A DNA stretch of 64,000 nucleotides from Kalmanozyma brasiliensis GHG001 (GCF_000497045.1 NW_015961948.1:1481878-1545877), one strand, 5' to 3'; positions 9,774 through 19,715 are shown, counted from the stretch's first letter. The notes: generated by a model not told the origin, from the sequence alone. A program made the numbers and translations.

Positions 9774-10419
9774 CTACGGCTTCTCTTTTGACGAGCGACC
9801 CCTGCCTGAAGAGGAGGGTCGCGACGGGACGCCAAAGATCCTCTCGCGAGCCAGGCGATACTCCTCTTGGCGTTGCTCCACCGTCTTGTGCTCTTGCGAT
9901 CCTTTCGTCACATTGGCGGCTGTTCCATCACTTCGCATGCCTGGGACGGCCTCTTTGGGACGCTGTAGGATCCGCGGCGGAGCTGCCGCGATTGTCATGC
10001 CGCCGTTGTGCATATCTCGAGCTTGCTGGCCGTCTTTCGTCTGCATTCGGTCTCCGTATGCTGCACCTGGCAGAGTACGAGCGTGACCCGAGGCGACAAT
10101 CGGAACAGCAGCTGGTGCTCGTGCGTTGCTATTCGTTCGCGATGTTTGAATCGACGAGCCATGTCAAAGAGCGTCAGTGTATCGTGCGCGGAAGGTCAAA
10201 TAGAAGGGGAGCTACTCACGCTTCCGACCACTGCTCCTTGGAAGCGTGAAAGACATCGGCTTGTTTCGAGTCCACATTATCCTTGCTGTTGCCATCGTCA
10301 CTGCTTTCAGCGTCCCAATCGTCCACCACGTCGTCCTGCTGCTGCCGTGACCGGACTGAGCTAGCAGGCTTCGAAGACTTGAACTTGGATGTCGCGACAA
10401 TGTCGTGAGCCTCGGCCAT
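9774..10419 (-). CDS. SUZ-domain protein, SZRD1-like (184 aa, two exons)
   Basis: Exons are 10419-10220 and 10128-9774 on the minus strand. The donor is GTGAGT, the acceptor TAG, and the codon split across the junction (phase 2) restores one frame. The N-terminus carries the DDWDAESSDD acidic/Trp segment. The middle has PAAVPIVASG and PPRILQRPK, and near residue 165 comes QRQEEYRLARERIFG. This order matches animal SZRD1 (acidic WE..ADSGE, VPIV, RILKRP, QREAEYAEARKRILG), so the SUZ assignment is firm at motif level. SUZ domains are linked to RNA binding. The function in fungi is not established. The gene shares a divergent promoter with the Cid1-type enzyme. Confidence 0.87.
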
Positions 10420-11158
10420 TGTGTTCGCCGATCTGACCCGGTGAGCTGACGGATCTAGCAGTACCAGACTGCAGTTTGATCGCCCGCCTCGATGACCTTG
10501 GTGCCTTGGCTTGCAATCGAGGCAGGAAGGGTCCCGAACGTCAAGGTGTTGGACGCTACCAAGACCCTGAAGCCTCAGCAGATGAAGGCCGAATCCCGCC
10601 TTCATTTCGACTGGTTTTTTTGGCCGATTTTTTTGGACCGCTTTTTCGCGACTTTTTGACAGCTCCGCCTTCAGCCAGCCGAGTGGAGGCTTTTTTACAC
10701 GCTTTGCTGCACGGCTGAGCTCAACATGATGCAAGTCAACTGCGCAGCAACTCGAAGAAATGCACACGGTCCACGCGCCACCTGTCAATGCGCTGCTCAC
10801 TTCATTCGCTAGCCCAGTGTTCTCCCTTTCCGTCTACCACCATTCCCACTTTCAGCTCTGCTAGAGGTTCTCGTCGAACGTCTGCGGCCGAGGTGGAAGA
10901 GAGCTGCAGCTGACGCCAAAGTCGCCCACAGTGCCGGTGCGCTTAGAAAGCGTCGTCGAACGCAAGGCGAGACCCATACGCATACAGGGCCCTTGTTCTC
11001 CATCTATCCTTTCTACTTCACCACATAGCTCGCTATCATAAGCATACAGGTTCACAGCGCGGCAAATTCAGCGACTCGCTCTGAAAGCATGCATGCAGTC
11101 CAATTTGTAGCAAGAGAAGACATACGCGACGCTATCGCAGCGATTCTTAACGCCGACC
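10420..11158. other. Divergent promoter region, 739 bp, with T-tracts
   Basis: This lies between the starts of the SZRD1-like gene (minus) and the nucleotidyltransferase gene (plus). From about 10615 to 10660 there are four T5-T7 runs separated by short GC-rich spacers. They could disfavour nucleosomes (inference). No coding frame here is protein-like. Confidence 0.5.
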
Positions 11159-14100
11159 ATGACGATGCCCACACAGGGGGCCCAATGGCCCCACTTTGCC
11201 GACACGTCGTTTGATGCGATGTACTTCGATCAGACACAGCCAATTCCGGGGCCGTCCAGCAACGACCGACAGTCGATCGACTTTGGCGCATCCCAGGCCC
11301 ACTTTGGCGGATTCCACGGCTCGGGCCCGACCTCTCCTTATAGCGGCGGGCATCATTCTCCTACGCAGCAGTTTGGCTTCAGGCATCAATCTCCCAGCGG
11401 TATCTACGCAGGCGGAGCACACTCTCCCACGCATTCTTTTGGCGGCGCGCATCACTCTGCAGCTCACCAACACGGACCCGGCCAAAGCACCAGTCCGATG
11501 TCGCCCGGATCGGCCATTTCTGGGCTCGATCCCATCAGCAAACTCGGCTTTACTTCCAACCGTCCTTCCCCTCAGAATCAAATCGCGTCCAACGGCTTTC
11601 CAAACGCCCAGTACCTCCCACCATCCTATCCGCACGAGTCTCCGCAAGCGTATCAGCAGCAGCCCCCACAGCAACCCTCGTCGCAGCAACAGCAGCTCTA
11701 TCACGCCAACAATCTGTATATGCATCCTCATCACGCAGTATACTCGGCTTCCTCTTCACACTCCGTGTTGCCGCCTCCACATGCTGGCTTCGCGGCAGGA
11801 CCCGAACCTCATCACAGCAGCTCAGCAGCACAGCAGCGAAGAGACGATGCTGCTCACCGCACAGCCGAGGTGGATCGTCGCAACAGACTGCGAGAAGAAG
11901 AAAAGACACGCAGAACATTCGAGATCCAAAAGCGAGTGCAGGACGGCATGGATGCACTTCAGCTCGAAAACGACGATGCTGCGCACCGCTCAGCCGAGGT
12001 GGAGCGTCGCAACAGGCAGCGCGAGGAAGACAAGGAAAAGAGGAAGCTGGCCATTCAGAAGCAAGTCGAAGATGGTATCAAGGCGATTCAGCAGGAGAAG
12101 CAGCGCGAACGCGCGCGCGTCGAAGCAGATCAGGACGCTTGTCGGAAATGGCTGTCCGACCTCAAGCCTGCCTCGGCCGCCTCTGCTGCAGATGCGACTG
12201 CCGAGACCGTCGATCTGTATGCAGCCATCGGGCGCCAACTGCGAGGCTTCTGGGACGAGTCGCGACCAGGTGCTTCGAGTCAGGCACACCGCAACGAAGT
12301 CATTGCTGACGTGCAGCGTGCCATTACTCGCAAATGGCCCGGTCAAGGCCTGCAAGTCGCAGCCTTTGGTTCCAGCGTCACTGGTCTGCTCACGGAAACG
12401 TCCGACTTGGATCTCGTTCTGCTCGATCCTACGCGACCTTGTGGAGTCGGCACGCCTCTGGAGCTGCGTCGCGACACCAACGGCTTTGTCCGTCATACGG
12501 CCGGCATGCCCGAGTGGTATAGCACCAATCAGATCGCCAACGCCCTGCGCAACTCGAACAAGTTCAAGACCATCGTGCCGATCAGCAGTGCCAATGTGCC
12601 CATCGTCAAGATGGTTCATCGAAAGTACGACATTCCAGCCGACATTAACATCAACGAGCGATTTGGGCTGTACAACTCGCAGCTCATTCAGGCCTACGCC
12701 AACCTCCAGCCGCAGATTGTGCGTCCGCTCATCTTCTTCCTCAAGCACTGGTTCTCGCGCCGCGATCTCAACGATCCAGCTGGAAAGCGCGGCTCCATGA
12801 CCTTCAGCAGTTACACGATCGCCCTCATGGCACTGCAAGTGCTTCAGATGGAAGGCATTCTGCCCAATCTGCAGAGTCCAAGCATGCTCAAGAGTCTCGA
12901 CGTCCAATCCACTTTTCTCTATTCTCGTTTCAAGCGACCGAGGCGCGGCAAAAACGCCAAAGCAAACTCTCTCGAAGAACTGGCGCCGCCTTCGCAAGAG
13001 TACAACGTCACCTTTGCGACAGGAGAGATGGACCTGGAGCCCTACAAGACGAGAGCTTTGCAGCTCGCAGCCGCAGATGCACCCGCAGACTGCGTCAATG
13101 ACAAGCTGTCGGCGACAGACAGGCTGCTTGGCAGGATGCTCGTCTCCTTTGTCCGCTTTTACACACAGCTGGACCGGCGCAGACAAGTCGTGTCCGTCGT
13201 CAATGGAGCACCCTTGCAACGAAAAGCGGGTTCTCATCCCGGACATGTCCTCTTCGATTCAGCAAGTGAAGGCGAAGGGTCCGACCTCAACGAGGGTCAT
13301 GCAGAGGCTTCTGCTGATCCCCTCCATTTCGCTTCCAGAGACGCTGATGCTCGTGCGGCCCTGCGTGAGGAGCAGAAGGACATATGGGCGGGTGAGGAAC
13401 TGGTGGTGCAAGATCCCTTCATTTTCGACCGCAACACCTCGCGAAACATCAAGGCGGCATCGGTTGAAAAGTGGCAGAGCACGATGCAGAGCGCCGTTGC
13501 GCTTCTCGGCGTGCAAAATCAAGGAGACGTCGGGCATGCTCCTCAGGTACGTTGGAAGGATGCGCCGTTGATCCTCGATCTGTGCCTCTCGGACGCTGTG
13601 CGACAAGAGCTCGAGGCCGTCGTCAGCAGTGCGATCGGTTCTGCCGATACTGCCACAACAGGCTCCAGCATCGAACCCTGGAAACTGGCGGAAGAGGCAG
13701 CAGCCCTCGAACGCAAGATCGCAAAACAAGCCGCCGAGAGTCTACGACAGGAAAAGAAAAAGCAGGCTCGAAGAGCCAAGGCCAGCGAAGCTCGCAGGCT
13801 GCAAGATGAGGCGGCCATGGTGGAAGACATGATCGATGGCATCAATGCCGGTCGCGTGACCGGGTATGCTAGCGCAAATGTTCACGAGCTCTGGCGGCTC
13901 CGCCAAGATCAGGATGCCAGCACGGCCAAAGAGCCACTGGCCGTTCCCTTGACCTTCAGCGTGTCGAGACCGACCGGATCGGCCGCACCCACGGCTGCAG
14001 CAGCCAAGACGGACACAAATGGGGCCGCACCGAAGCAGCTTGGTGCTCAAGAAGCAGCCTTAAGTCCGACGGTCTCGAGCAAGACGGATGGCTCCTCCGA

Positions 14101-14164
14101 GTCGGAGGATGTCGACCTGGTGGCTTTGCGACTCGAACAGGCTGCTCGTGTGGCCGAGTCCTAA
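11159..14164 (+). CDS. Cid1/Trf-type non-canonical poly(A)/poly(U) polymerase
   Basis: A 1001-aa single-exon protein. Residues 1-225 are Gln/His/Pro/Ser-rich and disordered. Residues 229-314 are two tandem 43-residue charged repeats. The nucleotidyltransferase core starts near 390. FGSSVTGL near 402 is the G-S motif, SDLDLVLLD near 416 supplies the DxD metal ligands, and PADININ near 494 is a candidate third Asp. The PAP-associated domain follows (LIFFLKHWFSRR, SYTIALMALQVLQ, about 510-570). A large linker and a Lys/Arg-rich coiled coil (about 840-890) complete the C-terminus. The family adds untemplated U or A to RNA 3' ends in decay and quality control. U versus A specificity cannot be read here. 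The helical domain carries a long insertion after residue 590. Confidence 0.88.
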   Translation: MTMPTQGAQWPHFADTSFDAMYFDQTQPIPGPSSNDRQSIDFGASQAHFGGFHGSGPTSPYSGGHHSPTQQFGFRHQSPSGIYAGGAHSPTHSFGGAHHSAAHQHGPGQSTSPMSPGSAISGLDPISKLGFTSNRPSPQNQIASNGFPNAQYLPPSYPHESPQAYQQQPPQQPSSQQQQLYHANNLYMHPHHAVYSASSSHSVLPPPHAGFAAGPEPHHSSSAAQQRRDDAAHRTAEVDRRNRLREEEKTRRTFEIQKRVQDGMDALQLENDDAAHRSAEVERRNRQREEDKEKRKLAIQKQVEDGIKAIQQEKQRERARVEADQDACRKWLSDLKPASAASAADATAETVDLYAAIGRQLRGFWDESRPGASSQAHRNEVIADVQRAITRKWPGQGLQVAAFGSSVTGLLTETSDLDLVLLDPTRPCGVGTPLELRRDTNGFVRHTAGMPEWYSTNQIANALRNSNKFKTIVPISSANVPIVKMVHRKYDIPADININERFGLYNSQLIQAYANLQPQIVRPLIFFLKHWFSRRDLNDPAGKRGSMTFSSYTIALMALQVLQMEGILPNLQSPSMLKSLDVQSTFLYSRFKRPRRGKNAKANSLEELAPPSQEYNVTFATGEMDLEPYKTRALQLAAADAPADCVNDKLSATDRLLGRMLVSFVRFYTQLDRRRQVVSVVNGAPLQRKAGSHPGHVLFDSASEGEGSDLNEGHAEASADPLHFASRDADARAALREEQKDIWAGEELVVQDPFIFDRNTSRNIKAASVEKWQSTMQSAVALLGVQNQGDVGHAPQVRWKDAPLILDLCLSDAVRQELEAVVSSAIGSADTATTGSSIEPWKLAEEAAALERKIAKQAAESLRQEKKKQARRAKASEARRLQDEAAMVEDMIDGINAGRVTGYASANVHELWRLRQDQDASTAKEPLAVPLTFSVSRPTGSAAPTAAAAKTDTNGAAPKQLGAQEAALSPTVSSKTDGSSESEDVDLVALRLEQAARVAES
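11843..12100 (+). repeat. Tandem duplication of a 129-bp (43-codon) coding unit
   Basis: Copy 1 is 11843-11971 and copy 2 is 11972-12100, both in frame inside the nucleotidyltransferase gene. Both begin with the codons for DDAAHR and continue AEV(D/E)RRNR.REE.K. The DNA is still clearly similar, so the duplication is fairly recent or under constraint. Each unit predicts an amphipathic, highly charged helix. Confidence 0.85.
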
Positions 14165-14516
14165 ACGCACGCAGAGCCCCTCTGAACCCAGTCTCGTTCC
14201 ATATGTGACCTTTATGTCAAGCTCGAAAGACCCAGGGCTAGGTTCCACGTCTGTAATCGCTCACCCACGCACTGTCAACACATCCCAATGAACAATCTTA
14301 GTCAAGTACGTCCATCCACGGCAATACCATTCCATCTGAGAGTCAACCTTGTAGAGAAGCGAATCGCTCTGAAACGTAACATACCCAAAAAATTCACGCG
14401 ACTGAGCCGCGTGAAGTGTTGCTTGCGTGTTGGAAATTTGGGCGTTTCTGTGTGTGACACCTCTCCTAGCTGCTCCCCACCACCTCAAACAACCCGATGA
14501 TTTCGCTCAAGCATTC
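14165..14516. other. Intergenic region, 352 bp, leader of the bZIP-like gene
   Basis: This holds the terminator of the nucleotidyltransferase gene and the leader of the next gene. A possible leader intron runs from a GTACGT donor near 14306 to a CTCCTAG acceptor near 14469; this is inference. The most striking element is the short upstream frame at 14497-14520. Confidence 0.45.
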
Positions 14517-14520
14517 ATGA
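14497..14520 (+). promoter_or_regulatory. uORF of seven codons overlapping the start of the bZIP-like gene (ATGA)
   Basis: ATG at 14497 opens a frame that stops with TGA at 14518-14520. The main ATG is at 14517-14519, so stop and start share the ATGA tetranucleotide. Such an overlap permits termination-coupled reinitiation or strong repression of the main frame. Whether the transcript includes this ATG is not known. Confidence 0.5.
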
Positions 14521-16472
14521 CGGCCGTCCATGGCGCGAGGCAAAAGCGACCACGCCGTGCAAAAGCAGCAGATGGAGATGCGCCCGAACAGGCGGCGAGG
14601 CACGATGGAGGCCGCACCGATGCTAGCGTCGAGGAGCAGATAGCTCAAAAGCAGCCAGAGCAGGAAGAGCAGCAGGATCTGGAGGGCAACGGCGAGAGCG
14701 ACGAGGACAGGAGATACGGATCAGAGGAAGACGAAGGAAACGAGGACGAAGACGAGGACGAAGACGATGAGGACGACGATGATGATGATGAAGAGGACGA
14801 CGAGGATGAGGACGAAGAAGAGGCAGTAGAGGAAGACGACGAGGGTTCGCCTCTCCGATTCCTCGAGAACATCGATCCAAATTGGTTCAAGGGAAGGTCA
14901 CAAGGATTGACGCCCCATCCAGCACCGGCCGCTTACCCACGCGGGATCGATAGTCGTTCGCCAGCGGCAAGTGCGGACGACACCGAGTTCTACGGTGCTA
15001 TGATCCAGATGCTCACACACGTCTTGGGCTCCTCGGATTCTGTCTCCTGGCCCAATCAACCGACGCCTGGATCGCAGCTTGCTCCATCTCCTTTTGCGCA
15101 TCCCTACAGCAGCCCGGCATATACACCCAGCAATGCAGCAGCATCCCTCTCTGCCCCTTCTAGGGTTGTGGCAGGCGGGAGCCGAAGCAACAGCACAAAC
15201 AAAGGCGCAGGCAGCAAGGCGGAGCTCACGAAGCTGCAGCCGATGATCGACGAGCTCATCGCTCGCCTTCGAAAGGATCAGCAGCAACCGACACGTCAGC
15301 CTGTCGGCGAGCAAGACTTGACTGCGCTGCTGCAGACATTGATGCAGCAGCAGCAGCGCCAGCAGGATCAACAAGCCAGGCAGCAAGGAATGCCGACTCC
15401 GTCCTTGGATGCCTACTCTCATCCTGACTATCTCCTTCCGCAGCAAGGCATGATGGCACCTATATCCTTGGGTCGATCTCCTCGGAATGTCAACAATGCG
15501 GCCTCTTTCGATTTGCCCCACAGCAACGCGTTCCAACCGATGCAATTCGCCGATCTCGAATTTGAAGAGGAGGACGAAGACGATCCCGACTTCAATCCAG
15601 ACCTGAACCCGGACTTTCCATTTCCGTCGGCTTGGTCGATGGCAGTGCAAGATGTCGTGGCCTCGGAGGAATCCCGCGCTGCAGCGGCGGCTGCCGCTGT
15701 TGCCGCATCTCACTCAGGCACCCCTTCTGGCACTCAAACTCCCGCAGACGTGTTGCGAGCCGATCCATACAGACCAGGCAATTTATCACTGGCTGGATCT
15801 ATGGAACACTTGGCACCGCGTGCGTCCTCAGCGGCAGCTACAGGAGGACGTCGGCCGTCCTTCGAGCCACCTCCTGCTGAGTCATCAAGGCGACCATCGC
15901 AAGTCCAACCCTCTCCCTCTGTTCAGGTGGCGTCTGTTCCTTCTAGTCGTCCAGCTCGAAACGAAGATCGATGGTCTCCGAGAAGAGATGCGTCTACCCC
16001 CGCTCCCAGCTTCGCGGACGCACGTCCAGGCAGTCGTACTACTGTTCCGGACCACCTGATGTCACCATCTGGACGACCTGTTCGAACGTCACGCAAAAGA
16101 CCCGCCTCGCCCACACCCGCATCGCCACCAAGACCCATCCGCATGGAGGCACCTGCACCTTCATCCACGCCTCCAGAGAACGAGGCCGATGCCGAGGCTG
16201 AAGCAGAGCAGAACGCGCCAAAGAAGAGAGGCAGGAAAGCGGTGCTGGAACCTGGCGAGGCAGCCCGTCGTCGAGCGCAGCGCAACATCGAGTATCAGCG
16301 CGCGCGACGCCAGGCCAAGAAGGCGGAAGAGTCAGAGCAAACCGAGACGGTTGTCGAGCTCAAGGCCGAGGTTCGAGTGCTCCGCGCCGAGATCGAGCGA
16401 CTGCGAGACGAGAATGCGACGCTGCGTGCTCAGCGCGAGCTAGATCGTCTTCGACGCTCCAACGGCAGTTGA
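14517..16472 (+). CDS. bZIP-like protein with acidic tract (651 aa)
   Basis: The start is the first in-frame ATG; the open frame extends upstream only through a GTG. Residues 60-125 are acidic, including an almost uninterrupted run of about 45 Asp/Glu. A conserved-looking segment SPLRFLENIDPNWFKG follows. The middle is Gln/Ser/Pro-rich with an Ala run near 385. The C-terminus has a basic stretch (RRRAQRNIEYQRARRQAKK, about 584-602) immediately followed by a leucine-zipper-like heptad region (VVELKAEVRVLRAEIERL) to the end. The layout is that of a bZIP transcription factor. The basic region keeps the invariant Asn and Arg but not the usual A-A-x2-S/C between them. It is probably nuclear; DNA target unknown. 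Confidence 0.75.
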   Translation: MTAVHGARQKRPRRAKAADGDAPEQAARHDGGRTDASVEEQIAQKQPEQEEQQDLEGNGESDEDRRYGSEEDEGNEDEDEDEDDEDDDDDDEEDDEDEDEEEAVEEDDEGSPLRFLENIDPNWFKGRSQGLTPHPAPAAYPRGIDSRSPAASADDTEFYGAMIQMLTHVLGSSDSVSWPNQPTPGSQLAPSPFAHPYSSPAYTPSNAAASLSAPSRVVAGGSRSNSTNKGAGSKAELTKLQPMIDELIARLRKDQQQPTRQPVGEQDLTALLQTLMQQQQRQQDQQARQQGMPTPSLDAYSHPDYLLPQQGMMAPISLGRSPRNVNNAASFDLPHSNAFQPMQFADLEFEEEDEDDPDFNPDLNPDFPFPSAWSMAVQDVVASEESRAAAAAAAVAASHSGTPSGTQTPADVLRADPYRPGNLSLAGSMEHLAPRASSAAATGGRRPSFEPPPAESSRRPSQVQPSPSVQVASVPSSRPARNEDRWSPRRDASTPAPSFADARPGSRTTVPDHLMSPSGRPVRTSRKRPASPTPASPPRPIRMEAPAPSSTPPENEADAEAEAEQNAPKKRGRKAVLEPGEAARRRAQRNIEYQRARRQAKKAEESEQTETVVELKAEVRVLRAEIERLRDENATLRAQRELDRLRRSNGS

Positions 16473-16819
16473 CGCACAGAACAAGCTGGCACGATCACCA
16501 TCACGATGGGCCTCGAAGCATCATTGCGATTATACCCTTGCACACTACCTTACAGCATGCACCTCCTACAGAACCTGCATTTTACCCGAGATGTCGCTTA
16601 TGATTATAGTGTGGGTCGCGGCGAGCCGAGCAAAGGTGAATACGGAAGCAAAGCCGGCTGTCGCGGGTGGAAGAGCGGAAGTCTAATTTAGTCGGCATAA
16701 CGGATTCGACCTCCGTCCTGACTCATTGACCACCACCATCACCACCACCAGCCTCAGCGCCACCATCATTTCCCACGTCTCGCTGCAAAGGGGTAGTGCG
16801 AGGCGCTAGCAGGCTCATC
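16473..16819. other. Intergenic region, 347 bp
   Basis: This holds the 3' flank of the bZIP-like gene and the promoter/leader of the Zn2Cys6 gene. A CCA/TCA-rich simple stretch lies at about 16731-16755, shortly before the start. No other feature was seen. Confidence 0.5.
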
Positions 16820-19654
16820 ATGCCGCCCAAGGGGAAGCCCTTCCGCTCCGATCCAACAGAGTCGACCTCTCCAGCCTCTGCTTCTTCCCCCACCAGGCTT
16901 TCCACCTCCACATCGATGGGATCGCTGCCTCACATCGAGGTCAAGCCGCAAAAGGCCTGCGTTCTCTGTCGCCGATCCAAGGTCAAGTGTATCCACGACG
17001 GAGCACCTCCATGCAAGCGATGCAGAGACACCAACCAGGAAGCGCAGTGCAAGTTCCGACTTCGTGCAGATGACGAGACCTGGCGTGAACGTACCGACGA
17101 CGTTCTCAGCCGGCTGGGCGATAGCGTGGAATGGCTTGTCCAACAGCAGCAGCAGCAACAGCAACAGATCGAACACAGACGGTCCGACATGATACCTCCA
17201 AGTAGCTCTCCTATGGCCGGACCTTCGATGCGCAAGTCGTACCATAATGCTGGTCTCTACCGACCGCCACTACCTCCGACCAGAACGCCGAATGCAAGCC
17301 AGTGGCATGCGCAATCGCAACCTTCTTCGGCACCGTCTGACTATCCACCTCATCATTCGGACCCGATCAGGCATCACAATGGCAGCTCAGGCCACGCTCG
17401 ACCCTCATCGACAACCTACCTCGGCTTCGATGGCACTGCGGGGCTGCTCAGTCCCGGGGACTCGCATTCTCGATCAGCGCCTTCGCCTTCGGATTCGTCT
17501 GCCAACTCTCACAAGCATCATCGCTCTTCTTCGGCGTCACAGACCTTCCGACTCCTCCACAATCCCCATCCGGCCCCGTCACTGCCTCCACCAGCCACGC
17601 AGTATCCGCAAATGGCAGGTCCCCCAGCTTTCAGCGCCTCGTCCCCGCATCGTGTCCGGTCTGCTTCGGGACCGTTCCAAGTCTCGCATTCAGGCCAGTC
17701 ACCATCCACTGGACGCTTGCGATACGTGCCTGCGCTCGAAGCAGGTCAAAGTCGACCGTCTTCGATCATCTACGCTGCCCAACAGCCATACAGCCACACG
17801 AGCCAGTCGAGCAAGTCACCAGCGCCGGGCAGGGGAGCCACTTCGAGCTCGCCCTATGCCAGACCCTCGCACGTTATCGGGCGCAGCGACCCGCGTCTCA
17901 CCGTCATCTCCATGGGCCTGGTATCGATGGATCAAGCGCGGCACCTCTTCAAGTTCTTTGCGCGATGTCTGCAACCTCATTGCTTCGGCTTCCCGGCGTA
18001 CCCACCGAACGAGAACATGACGCCGCTCATCATAGCCTGCATCCTAATGGTGTCGTCCATGCACGAGCCCAATTCTCGGCAGCTGTTCGAGCGCTTGCGT
18101 CACGAAGCCTTCTCATCTCCTCTGCTGCTCGATCAGCCGATCGACCCCAACGCGCCTCTCGATCCGGAACTAGGCATTGGCGTGGAAGAGATCACGGGTG
18201 CCTGCATCGCCGCTTGCTGGCTCGGCGGTCAGACAGCCTTGTCGATCGCTCGGTTGGCTCGCTATTGGGCTATCGGATATCTGGAGCACTTCGAGGTGAG
18301 GTCCGCACAGACGCTGGGTGAATGGATGACCATCTTGCCGCCCTTCCGTCAGATCGATCTGGTGGGCAAGCTTCGCATCTGGCTCATGTCCTACATCACC
18401 GAAGCGCAACAAGCGGTCATCAATGACCAGCCGAGCTTGTTCCCGGACAGCGAGCCGGCACACTACTGTCAGGGGCTGCTGAATGCCAGCAGTCACAGCG
18501 CTGAGCTGGGCGAGGCTTTTGCGCCCAACGACGGAGTGAAGAAGGCGAACGACGTCCAGACTACACCGAACTCGAGTCAGTCGCAGTCGTCAGCGTTGCC
18601 GCCCCCGCCAAGCGACGGTACAGGAGGCATCGGGTCGTTCACCTCCGACCGTCAGCTCGTCGCACACGCACGGATGATGTCCATCCTCCTGGCAGCACAA
18701 GATCTTCATCGCTCTGCACGCGCCGCCGCGGCCGATCAGACCTCGTCACGATCCCCTCAGGACACGAAGAGATTTGAGGCATCTCACATGGTGGAGCGAT
18801 GGCGAGAATGGCTCGAGGAGCTCAACAGATGGCGTCTGCTCACCTCGCAGCACTCCGATCTGTCCGATAGCTCGCTCGAGTCGATCGACCTCTCGCTGCT
18901 CTACCATCTCTCTCGCACGTTCCTGGCCTCCCATCCGCTGGACCCCGAGCTTGGCATCCTCGACGAAACACAACATGCACTCCGTGCAGCATCGAATGCC
19001 AATCCGCCCGACTTTTCGCGTCTTGCCGTCGCCCAGCTGCGCACCATCTCGACGGCCAAGCATTCGGCGCTATTCGCGCTCAAGCTCGCGACCGACGAGT
19101 TCGGGGAGAAGCTCTCGTACCTACCGCAGTTCTACCACTGGCTGCTGGGACACGCGGCTGGTTTGCTTCTGCTCCTCGTTCAACGGCGGGAAGTGTTCCT
19201 GATGGCGAAAGAAGCAGAATCGCTGCTGGAGGTGACGGAGAAATTTGTCCAGCTGTACGTGTTTCGTATCACCAGCCACTCGTTTCACTCGGCTACAAGC
19301 GAGTCGGGTGTGCCTCGCGAACGCAGCGGCATCAAGCGGTCCGCGTCGGACGCAGATCTCCGCGATGGACTTGGGGAGGAACGACGAAAGGGTGCTGATG
19401 GAGACCCGCTGAACTTTCAGTGGCCGTTCATGTCTGGGTTCCCAACGTCGGCTCAACCGGCAGCGGCCGCGGTTGGGAACTCATCTGCGGAGGGCGCAGC
19501 AGGCATTCCCACCCCTCCCAATCCCATCCTTCAGCAGCAGCTCAATCACGGCAATCCTGCGGAAAAGCATCCTGCGCTCGCCAATGCCCAGGCTCTCGCC
19601 CGCGCACTCTATTTGGTCAAGATGCAGGTCCACTCACTCGATGTACAATTCTAA
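16820..19654 (+). CDS. Zn2Cys6 fungal-type transcription factor (944 aa)
   Basis: Start at ATG 16820; the frame extends upstream only from a GTG. Residues 46-79 form a zinc binuclear cluster with the spacing C-x2-C-x6-C-x7-C-x2-C-x8-C (ACVLCRRSKVKC...PPCKRC...C). A glutamine run of about ten residues encoded by CAG/CAA repeats lies near residue 110. A Ser/Pro/His-rich linker extends to about 350. The region from about 355 to 760 resembles the fungal-specific transcription factor middle homology domain, with long Leu-rich helices (LIIACILMVSSMHEP, ACIAACWLGGQTALSIARLARYWAIG). The protein is expected to be nuclear and bind CGG-type half sites. Target pathway unknown. It is tail-to-tail with FRG1, with only 61 bp between stops. 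Confidence 0.92.
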   Translation: MPPKGKPFRSDPTESTSPASASSPTRLSTSTSMGSLPHIEVKPQKACVLCRRSKVKCIHDGAPPCKRCRDTNQEAQCKFRLRADDETWRERTDDVLSRLGDSVEWLVQQQQQQQQQIEHRRSDMIPPSSSPMAGPSMRKSYHNAGLYRPPLPPTRTPNASQWHAQSQPSSAPSDYPPHHSDPIRHHNGSSGHARPSSTTYLGFDGTAGLLSPGDSHSRSAPSPSDSSANSHKHHRSSSASQTFRLLHNPHPAPSLPPPATQYPQMAGPPAFSASSPHRVRSASGPFQVSHSGQSPSTGRLRYVPALEAGQSRPSSIIYAAQQPYSHTSQSSKSPAPGRGATSSSPYARPSHVIGRSDPRLTVISMGLVSMDQARHLFKFFARCLQPHCFGFPAYPPNENMTPLIIACILMVSSMHEPNSRQLFERLRHEAFSSPLLLDQPIDPNAPLDPELGIGVEEITGACIAACWLGGQTALSIARLARYWAIGYLEHFEVRSAQTLGEWMTILPPFRQIDLVGKLRIWLMSYITEAQQAVINDQPSLFPDSEPAHYCQGLLNASSHSAELGEAFAPNDGVKKANDVQTTPNSSQSQSSALPPPPSDGTGGIGSFTSDRQLVAHARMMSILLAAQDLHRSARAAAADQTSSRSPQDTKRFEASHMVERWREWLEELNRWRLLTSQHSDLSDSSLESIDLSLLYHLSRTFLASHPLDPELGILDETQHALRAASNANPPDFSRLAVAQLRTISTAKHSALFALKLATDEFGEKLSYLPQFYHWLLGHAAGLLLLLVQRREVFLMAKEAESLLEVTEKFVQLYVFRITSHSFHSATSESGVPRERSGIKRSASDADLRDGLGEERRKGADGDPLNFQWPFMSGFPTSAQPAAAAVGNSSAEGAAGIPTPPNPILQQQLNHGNPAEKHPALANAQALARALYLVKMQVHSLDVQF

Positions 19655-19715
19655 TCACACTCTTTGCAGCCTAGCGAACAACCCAGTCACCCTGTGCATT
19701 GTTGACATTGTGCAA

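Noticed and set aside
14740..14830. GAC/GAN repeat as a free microsatellite
   Set aside because: It is coding and gives the Asp/Glu tract of the bZIP-like protein; described there.
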